A DNA stretch of 64,000 nucleotides from Streptomyces alboflavus (lineage in GTDB: Bacteria; Actinomycetota; Actinomycetes; Streptomycetales; Streptomycetaceae): assembly GCF_000716675.1 (NCBI RefSeq), contig NZ_JNXT01000005.1, positions 1-64,000 on the forward strand, read 5' to 3'. Made by a program: the position numbers and the translations under genes. Positions 58,569 to 64,000 of this stretch are shown piece after piece. The notes under the pieces were generated by a model. That model searched no databases, was not told the DNA's origin, and worked only from the letters and a program-made list of their open reading frames with translations. Numbering within the stretch: position 1 is the first letter of the stretch; each line of letters begins with the position of its first letter.

Positions 58569-59602
58569 TGCGTCCGAGGGGGACCACCAAGCTGGCCGCG
58601 ATTGCGTTGGCTGCGGTGGTTACGGCTGCGCCCGCCACTGCTTACGCGGCTGGTGGCGAGGGAGGCCCCAAGAATCAGCGTGACAGCTCCAGTTCACGGG
58701 GCGGTCTGCAGAACGGCAAGATCAACGTCGAGACGAGGGTCCAGACGAAGGTCAACGGCAGTTCTGGCCCTGCCAAGGCCGGGAAGCTTTCGTCTGTCGA
58801 CGGCGACTGGACCCCGCCCGCATGCTGGTACGAGCCTGCCTTCTCACCCAAGGAGATCGAAGCCAGAGTCAAGGCGTGGCGGAAGGTGAAGTTCTTCGGC
58901 ATCGGGGACTTTGTGGGCGACGTCTTCGACGCGTACTACAAGGACGGCGATCCCTACAAGGACTACAACCTGGACAAGCAGGGTGAAGGGATGTTCTGGG
59001 CTGCGGCCATCAACCCCAACCGCAAGGATGACCCTGAGGCCAACTCCTGCGACAAACTGCCGTTCTGGGTGCCCGAAACCGAAACCCCCAAGGAACCTCA
59101 AGCCGTAACTCCCAAGATCCTCGCCGAATACGCCTACGATGAACTCCCGCTTCCGGAAACCGAGATCACGATGGCGCCCGAGGGCGAGACGAAGGTCAAC
59201 CTTCCTACCTGGATCTGGCTCGACAAGGCCAAGTTCAGGAAGGTGTCGGTGACGGCCAGCCTTCCTGACACCAACATCTCGGCCACGACAACCGCCGAGC
59301 CGGTCTCGCTGAAGATCAACCCAGGTACCAAGGACGCTACGACCTACCCGGCCTCTGGTGAATGTCCCATCGTGGACGGCCGGATCGGTGAGCCGTGGGC
59401 GAAGGGCAAGTCCAAGAAGACGCCGCCGTGCGGAGTGAAGTACCTGCGGTCGTCGGGCGACGGGTCCTACAAGCTCAACGCGACCGTCACTTGGAAGATC
59501 ACCTGGACGAGCACGACGGAGCCCGGTGGCCGGCTGCCCGACGGCGAGTTCGGCGCTGACCAGAACGTCGTCGTCAAGGAGATCCAGTCCGTCAATCGCT
59601 GA
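58568..59602 (+). CDS. Secreted protein of unknown function
   Basis: A 344-residue protein with a Sec signal peptide (TTKLAAIALAAVVTAAPATAYA, cleavage after AYA). The mature part begins with a polar stretch, then PPACWYEPAFSPKEIEARVKAW, a Lys/Asp-rich middle with GDPYKDYNLDKQG, and a beta-rich C-terminal half with two cysteines (GECPIV, PPCGVKY). It contains no catalytic motif I recognise. It is coupled to the upstream lipoprotein and followed by a strong terminator, so the two form a complete bicistronic unit under the 57847-57866 palindrome. A GTG three nt upstream is an alternative start. Confidence 0.72.
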   Translation: MRPRGTTKLAAIALAAVVTAAPATAYAAGGEGGPKNQRDSSSSRGGLQNGKINVETRVQTKVNGSSGPAKAGKLSSVDGDWTPPACWYEPAFSPKEIEARVKAWRKVKFFGIGDFVGDVFDAYYKDGDPYKDYNLDKQGEGMFWAAAINPNRKDDPEANSCDKLPFWVPETETPKEPQAVTPKILAEYAYDELPLPETEITMAPEGETKVNLPTWIWLDKAKFRKVSVTASLPDTNISATTTAEPVSLKINPGTKDATTYPASGECPIVDGRIGEPWAKGKSKKTPPCGVKYLRSSGDGSYKLNATVTWKITWTSTTEPGGRLPDGEFGADQNVVVKEIQSVNR

Positions 59603-59621
59603 GGCGTGAATTCCTAAGCGC

Positions 59622-59656
59622 ACGGCCGCCCCGGCCACATGAGCCGGGGCGGCCGT
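59622..59656 (+). terminator. Strong terminator after the secreted-protein gene
   Basis: ACGGCCGCCCCGGC and its perfect complement form a 14-bp stem with a 7-nt loop, followed by CTTGTG. It closes the lipoprotein/secreted-protein operon. Confidence 0.8.
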
Positions 59657-59710
59657 CTTGTGTGGCTGAGATTTGCCGAAGTGTGCCAGTACTGAAGTCG
59701 CAATCGGGAC

Positions 59711-59823
59711 TTCAAGCAGCCTGGAATGGGCTTCAACCGGGCTCGTGTGCATATGGCCTATGATCGAATTTCGGCCTTGTTCGGCTGGAAGTTCAAGCCT
59801 GTAGCGCATCAATTCAGGCTTGA
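59711..59823. promoter_or_regulatory. Cluster of TTCAA/CAAGCC boxes
   Basis: TTCAAGC at 59711-59717, GCTTCAA at 59730-59736, TTCAAGCC at 59792-59799 and GGCTTGA at 59817-59823 lie in ~110 bp upstream of the 59890 gene. The last two form an inverted repeat with arms TCAAGCC/GGCTTGA. Several spaced copies suggest a cooperative operator. Confidence 0.5.
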
Positions 59824-59889
59824 TCCACCACGGTAGAGACAGACGGCTACGGTGGTGCAGTCGGTGATGCGCGACGGAGAGGAGTGAGC

Positions 59890-60624
59890 GTGGCGTTCGG
59901 AAGGCGTGGGGCGCGGGAGGGCGGGGGCGGGGTTGGAGAGGAAGCGCCTGTACCCGCGGTCGACTGGGCTCACGTGCGAGAGTTCACCATCGGAACCGTC
60001 GAGCGTCCGGTCACGAAGAAGCGCGCTCGTCCTGTGCGCGGTCCGTGGGCCATCCGCGTCCCCAAGGGCGGGGGTGAATCCAGGGTGTTGGCGCCGTGCG
60101 CCTATGCCGCCAAGGTCGCGCCTCCCGCACCGCCTTCTGCCATGGAGACCTGTCTGTATGAGGATCCCGAATCGCAGCGGCTACTTTGCTATCTGGTGGA
60201 GGAGGAGCGCGAGGGTGGCGAGCGCTGCTACCGGGTGTACGACGCGGCTGGTGAGGCGATCGGTGCTGTTCGGCGCATTCCCCCGTTCCGCAAGCCTTTG
60301 AAGCACACTTGGCGCATCGAGCAGCCCGGACACCCGGAAATCGTGGGGCGCAACGAGTGGGCCAGCGGGGGCGCCAAGCAGATGGCCGATCGGGCAGCCG
60401 GCAAGGTCCTGACGGGGGCGCTGAACAGCCTGACCCACGTCGTGCCGTCCGGCGAGGGCGCCACTTCTGGCAGTGGTGGTTCACAGCGTCAGAGCCGAAA
60501 GCTGGAGTGGTGGTCCGGTGGTGAGCTGGTCATGGTCTCCCAAAGCATCAAATCACTCAAGGTGAAGGTGGATTGGCTCGACCGTCGCCTCGCTTTTTCA
60601 TTTGCTGTTCTCGGCGACACATGA
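59890..60624 (+). CDS. Hypothetical protein, possibly with a Tubby/LURP-one-like region
   Basis: A 244-residue soluble protein without signal peptide. Residues ~90-165 show alternating strands with CYRVYDAAGEAIGAVRR and LKHTWRIEQPGHPEIVGRNEW, a pattern reminiscent of the Tubby/scramblase/LURP-one fold, but the resemblance is weak. The remainder is basic and lacks known motifs; the end (SIKSLKVKVDWLDRRLAFSFAVLGD) may be a further strand pair. The GTG at 59890 has a GGAG upstream; a GTG at 59884 is an alternative. It precedes a 490-residue unknown protein by 61 nt, probably in one operon. Confidence 0.6.
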   Translation: MAFGRRGAREGGGGVGEEAPVPAVDWAHVREFTIGTVERPVTKKRARPVRGPWAIRVPKGGGESRVLAPCAYAAKVAPPAPPSAMETCLYEDPESQRLLCYLVEEEREGGERCYRVYDAAGEAIGAVRRIPPFRKPLKHTWRIEQPGHPEIVGRNEWASGGAKQMADRAAGKVLTGALNSLTHVVPSGEGATSGSGGSQRQSRKLEWWSGGELVMVSQSIKSLKVKVDWLDRRLAFSFAVLGDT

Positions 60625-60685
60625 GAATGCGAGAAGTTTCAAGAAACGATGGGCGAGGGGCTCGCTCGCAAGCTCAGGGGGCTAG

Positions 60686-62158
60686 GTGCGTAATGTCAAC
60701 CCAGACGATATGGAGCAGCTTTCCAAACTTATCGATGGCAGGAACGGCTTAGGAGACAAACTCAAGGAAGCGTTCACCCGGGCATCGAACCTCGGAGTGA
60801 CCTCCAAATTGGCGACTCTCAGGTCTCTGGACACCTGGGTCACTGAGCAGGGGCCAGATCTCCGCAAGCGCGCGGCGCTCGTCCGACTTGACAGTGGTGA
60901 TCCTGAGGCTGGCCTGCGCTGGGCCGGTTTCACCACTGAGGATCTGAAGAAGTACGAGGGACAGGGGCTCACCCCCGATGTCTTGCTTCTCGCCAACTCT
61001 GTCGCCGCCAGTGACGAGCCCGACTCGAAGGGGTTCGCACGCCAGGACGGTGAGGCGATCGTCGACTGGATCGACCGCGTTAAAGCTCATGCGTTGGCGA
61101 AGATGCCAGGCCTGCAGCCGCACGAACAGACCATTCAGACCTTGGTTGGGCTCTTTGGTGACTGGCAGAGCGTGACCCACACCGCCAGTGTCGTCACCTT
61201 CCAAGGTGCCGCGCTGACCAGGGTAGTGGCCATGAATTCGTTTATGCGGCGCGCGCAAGGCGTGGTGAATCGGAGCGCGCACCTGCGTTACTTGAAGGTC
61301 CGCGCAGGTGCGGCCTTTCGCGGCTCTCCTCACGATGGAGTTCGCAATTTTGGCAGCCAGCTCGTCAGATGGCGATGGCAGCCCGCGATGCAGTCGTTGG
61401 CCGCGCCGGGAAGCTGGTTGCCGAGCAAGATCGCAATATGGGCAGGAGCCCCACGCAATATTCCTCTCGTCAGTGGGCAGATCGACGATCTAGTCGGCAC
61501 GCGCTATGACACGGCCCGCCGTCTGCGTTTCATGAACTCCCCCGTCTGGCGAGGGGTCACTGCGAACAACGTCATCAACGGCATCGTCGGCAATGACACG
61601 CTCGCTGCGCGCTTCGGGGGCACGACCCACGCAGGCGAGGCGGTCACCCGCGCCGGGCAGGCCAACCTCTTCAAAGTGGGCAAGGACATCTTCACCCGAG
61701 GCCGCGCAGTGGGCTGGGGACGAGGGATGGCGCTGGTCAAGGGATTGGCCGGAGCCGGAAAGGTCTCGGGTGCGCTGCGTGGCGCGGGCATCGTCGGCGG
61801 TGTCACGTCGACCTATCTCGCCGGTGACCAGCTCTACCACCGGGGCTTGCCGTGGAAGCACGGCAATTTCAGCACCCGCCAGAAGGGCGCGAGGTATGTC
61901 GCCAACGTCGCCGAGGTCGGCTTCCACGCCTCGCTCACCTCGGCGACCGTCGCGCCCAACCCCTATACGGTCGGTGCCACCGTCGTGTTCGGCGGTGTCT
62001 ACGTGGGCGCCAAGGCCGTCGAACACTGGGACGGCATCAAGAAGGGGGCGGGGAAGGCGGTGGACGAGGTCGGCGACCGGGCCAGGGAGGCTGTGAGAGA
62101 CCCCGTCGGGACAGGGAAGAAGATCGGCCGCAAGCTCAATCCGAAGAACTGGTGGTAG
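60686..62158 (+). CDS. Large unknown protein with an in-frame TTA codon
   Basis: A 490-residue protein. The N-terminal ~110 residues are helical (VNPDDMEQLSKLIDGRNGLGDKLKEAF, WVTEQGPDLRKRAALVRL read separately). The middle contains further helices. The C-terminal ~200 residues are rich in Gly/Ala/Val with several hydrophobic stretches (ALVKGLAGAGKVSGALRGAG, ASLTSATVAPNPYTVGATVVFG), then a basic end. The layout recalls exported polymorphic or WXG100-type effectors with a helical N-terminal targeting part, but no toxin motif is seen. Codon 22 is TTA (60749-60751), the rare Leu codon read only by the bldA tRNA in Streptomyces, which predicts developmental translational control. The start is a GTG at 60686. 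Confidence 0.65.
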   Translation: MRNVNPDDMEQLSKLIDGRNGLGDKLKEAFTRASNLGVTSKLATLRSLDTWVTEQGPDLRKRAALVRLDSGDPEAGLRWAGFTTEDLKKYEGQGLTPDVLLLANSVAASDEPDSKGFARQDGEAIVDWIDRVKAHALAKMPGLQPHEQTIQTLVGLFGDWQSVTHTASVVTFQGAALTRVVAMNSFMRRAQGVVNRSAHLRYLKVRAGAAFRGSPHDGVRNFGSQLVRWRWQPAMQSLAAPGSWLPSKIAIWAGAPRNIPLVSGQIDDLVGTRYDTARRLRFMNSPVWRGVTANNVINGIVGNDTLAARFGGTTHAGEAVTRAGQANLFKVGKDIFTRGRAVGWGRGMALVKGLAGAGKVSGALRGAGIVGGVTSTYLAGDQLYHRGLPWKHGNFSTRQKGARYVANVAEVGFHASLTSATVAPNPYTVGATVVFGGVYVGAKAVEHWDGIKKGAGKAVDEVGDRAREAVRDPVGTGKKIGRKLNPKNWW

Positions 62159-62162
62159 GGGA

Positions 62163-62209
62163 ACGGGATTGGGCGTGACTCTGCCGTTTACAGTGGCGCC
62201 CGATCCCGT
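62163..62209. terminator. Hairpin between convergent genes
   Basis: ACGGGATTGGGCG pairs with CGCCCGATCCCGT (13 bp with one G-U wobble) around a 21-nt loop. It lies between the stops of the convergent 490-residue and 274-residue genes. Confidence 0.6.
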
Positions 62210-62229
62210 CAGCGTCTTCTGTCAGCGAG

Positions 62230-63054
62230 TCACGCGTCGATCATGTCTTCCTTGTCCGGGAGCAGGTCCGTGATCTTCTCCCAGATCTTGCCGTTCCTCG
62301 CGCGCACCAGGCACAGTTCGCTCTCCGGTCCGACCTGGCCCTCGACGATGGGTTCCTCTGGCTTCTCCCGGACCCAGTAGCCGCGCGTCCCGCAGTCCCA
62401 GACCGCCAATGCCCTCACCATCGCTGCCCGTTCGCCCTCGTGCGTGCCGTCCCAGGCGGTGGTGATGCGCCACATCGCGTTCATGGCCATGACGAGTTCG
62501 GTGAGTTCGGTCAGCTCCGGCTCCTTGGGGGTGCCGGCTTCGGTGAGCGCCTTTCGGATGAGGTCTCTGGTCGCGGCCTCGTCGCCCGCTCCCTCGTCGA
62601 GAGCCGAGAGGGCGGCGTCGAGGGCGCCCATCGTCGTCTCGATGCGGGAGACGTCCGACTTCGTCTCGTCGTCGGCCTGCAGGTTGACCATGCGGGCCAG
62701 CTCCCAGACGAGGCTGTGCGGGGCGATGGGTGTGTACTCGGACTCCTCTTCGCCGGGCCAGCCCTCGTGTGCGATCACGGCCTCCTGGCCGACGATGACG
62801 CCGTGGTTGATCGTGCCGTGTTCACCGGTGACTTCGACGGTCGCCAGGACCAGCGGGGAGGCCAGAGCGCTGAGGAGATCCCTGAGGATCGGCGCCAGTT
62901 CGCCCTCCTCGCCGACGAGGCCGATCTGCCCGAGTTCGCCGAGCGAGGGCCACAGCTCTTCGGGCGGATTCTCGCTGTCCAGGAGATGGGCGAGCACCGC
63001 TATGTGGCGATCGGCCAGCCGGAAACGGGCCCGGGAGCTGTCGTAGGAAGGCAT
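62230..63054 (-). CDS. Hypothetical soluble protein, weakly EspG-like
   Basis: A 274-residue acidic protein without signal peptide or membrane helix. The N-terminal half alternates strands and helices (FRLADRHIAVLAHLLD, LVLATVEVTGEHGTINHGVIVG, EAVIAHEGWPG). This faintly recalls the type VII chaperone EspG fold (family EspG), which binds exported partners; I cannot confirm it. The second half is helical and acidic and ends in EKITDLLPDKEDMIDA. It converges on the 490-residue protein and could be its partner, an inference from position only. Confidence 0.55.
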   Translation of the reverse strand: MPSYDSSRARFRLADRHIAVLAHLLDSENPPEELWPSLGELGQIGLVGEEGELAPILRDLLSALASPLVLATVEVTGEHGTINHGVIVGQEAVIAHEGWPGEEESEYTPIAPHSLVWELARMVNLQADDETKSDVSRIETTMGALDAALSALDEGAGDEAATRDLIRKALTEAGTPKEPELTELTELVMAMNAMWRITTAWDGTHEGERAAMVRALAVWDCGTRGYWVREKPEEPIVEGQVGPESELCLVRARNGKIWEKITDLLPDKEDMIDA

Positions 63055-63249
63055 GGAGGGTAGCTACCTCAAGTCTCTCGTGGCGAGGCCGCCGGAAATC
63101 CGTCGGCGACGCGGGGCAACCTCTTCTGAGCGCTCGTGGCGTCGGCCCAGCTGTCGACTTCCGTGGTCGGTACACGGCGCTTCGACCACCGTATGGCACT
63201 TCGCTTTCCGGGGCGTACGGGAGCCGTCAGGCCGGTGGAGTTCCACGGA

Positions 63250-63284
63250 GGCCGCCCCCGGCTGTGCGTGTGCCGGGGGCGGCC
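63250..63284 (-). terminator. Terminator hairpin after the 63302 gene
   Basis: GGCCGCCCCCGGC and GCCGGGGGCGGCC form a 13-bp perfect stem with a 9-nt loop, 18 nt past the stop of the 151-residue gene. The space to the next start (63055-63249) shows no convincing gene. Confidence 0.7.
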
Positions 63285-63301
63285 GGGTGAGGCCAGGCCG
63301 C

Positions 63302-63757
63302 CTAGGGACCCGATGGGGCGTACACGAGCACGGGAACGTCGGGGGCGAACGCGTTCACGGCTTGTTGCAGTCGTTCCGGGTCGAGGTGCCAGAGGTTGAT
63401 GGGGCGGCTGGCGAGGAGGAGTTCGTATTCCACGTGTGGGGCGGTTCGTTCGGCTGATGTCTGCGTCATCTTGCTGTTCGGTCCGGGAAGCTGCGGAGCC
63501 CCAGGCCGACGGTTCAGGCCGATGTGGTCGATGCCCTGGCCGGCTGCCCGCTGATGCCACACGACCACGGACGTGATGTCCGCCCACGGCACGAAGGCCT
63601 TCTGTTTCTCGTACTTGGCCGGTGCGCCGCCGAGCAGTACGCCTTCACTGTCCACGCGGAGCGCTGTGAGCTGCTTCTTCCACCCCGCGCCGGAGAGCAG
63701 TTGGAGGGGAGTGCGGGTGAAGGTTGCCTCGTACACGCGGGAATCACTGTCGATCAT
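63302..63757 (-). CDS. Hypothetical protein with a PH-like beta pattern
   Basis: A 151-residue soluble protein. The first half shows beta strands (RVDSEGVLLGGAP, FVPWADITSVVVWHQ) in the manner of bacterial PH-like domains, with WADI-type turns, and an end helix (DPERLQQAVNAFAPDVPVLVY). No catalytic residues are evident. Domain assignment is tentative. It lies between an unknown C-terminal fragment upstream and a terminator downstream, in the same unfamiliar gene set. Confidence 0.6.
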   Translation of the reverse strand: MIDSDSRVYEATFTRTPLQLLSGAGWKKQLTALRVDSEGVLLGGAPAKYEKQKAFVPWADITSVVVWHQRAAGQGIDHIGLNRRPGAPQLPGPNSKMTQTSAERTAPHVEYELLLASRPINLWHLDPERLQQAVNAFAPDVPVLVYAPSGP

Positions 63758-63832
63758 GGGGACCTGTCCGTGCTGGGTGGGTGTGGCGTCGTTCGCGGGT
63801 GTGTGAGCAGTGGCAACCGGAGGGCTGAGGGC

Positions 63833-64000
63833 TCAAGCCTTGCGGCGGAGCCACTGGCTCGGGGTGCGGCGTGGTGGGCGGGCCACTATGTCGCCGCCGG
63901 TCGACCTGCCGGTCAGCACCACGCGTAGGCGGACCGGGACCTCCGGGCCGGTCACCGGGGCGATCTTGATCTCGCCGCGGGTGTAGGTGATGTCGTCGGC
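63833..64000 (-). CDS. C-terminal end of an unknown gene running off the window
   Basis: An open frame without stop enters from the right edge and ends at a TGA at 63835-63833. The visible 55 residues contain IKIAPVTGPEVPVRLRVVLTGRS and the basic tail RPPRRTPSQWLRRKA. The strong third-position G/C supports coding. Too little is present to name a function. Confidence 0.6.
   Translation of the reverse strand, partial: ADDITYTRGEIKIAPVTGPEVPVRLRVVLTGRSTGGDIVARPPRRTPSQWLRRKA

Overview
The window is a gene-dense, very GC-rich segment of a Streptomyces chromosome. The third-codon G/C bias, frequent GTG starts, several leaderless-looking genes, and the order of two Ser/Thr kinases, prfB, ftsE, ftsX, an S41 protease, smpB and ssrA all point to that genus. 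All calls come from reading the sequence; no database search was run.

Layout. (1) 0-7.3 kb: a 49-base poly-G tract at the left edge, a two-gene glycosyltransferase / CDP-glycerol-transferase operon, a small secreted peptide, a TagGH-type polymer exporter and a TetR regulator. (2) 7.3-13.0 kb: a NarL-type histidine kinase and response regulator facing a MacB/FtsX-type ABC exporter. The kinase and the exporter share the same large palindrome at nearly the same distance from their putative promoters, which suggests one regulatory unit. (3) 13.1-15.1 kb: an imine-reductase-like oxidoreductase and galE. (4) 15.2-29.8 kb: the main cell-surface glycopolymer block: GT2 enzymes with beta-rich tails, two further GT2/CDP-glycerol-transferase fusions, a polytopic membrane protein, a GT4-Stealth fusion, a stand-alone tail-like protein and a methyltransferase. 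(5) 30.0-33.7 kb: a carbohydrate ABC importer (binding lipoprotein and two permeases, no ATPase), followed by a tandem array of about 125-bp repeats. (6) 34.7-42.8 kb: a giant FHA / collagen-like / FtsK-type ATPase facing two Ser/Thr kinases. (7) 43.0-49.8 kb: core genes prfB, an LAETG cell-wall-anchored protein, a zinc-ribbon membrane protein, ftsEX, an S41 protease, smpB and tmRNA. (8) 49.9-57.7 kb: a PBP4-type carboxypeptidase, an MFS exporter with a divergent LysR regulator, and a MatAB-like pair for an extracellular, deacetylated aminoglycan. (9) 57.9-64.0 kb: an accessory-looking segment of unfamiliar genes (lipoprotein, secreted protein, unknown proteins) with visibly lower G/C bias, an in-frame TTA codon and strong palindromes in its promoters.

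The unifying theme is the cell envelope. Regions 1, 4 and 8 make and export surface polymers, region 7 holds division-linked and wall-remodelling factors, and the kinases of region 6 could link signalling to wall growth. The least explained items are the shared palindrome pair of region 2, the collagen-like FHA-ATPase, the tandem repeat array near 34 kb and the 57.9-64 kb segment.
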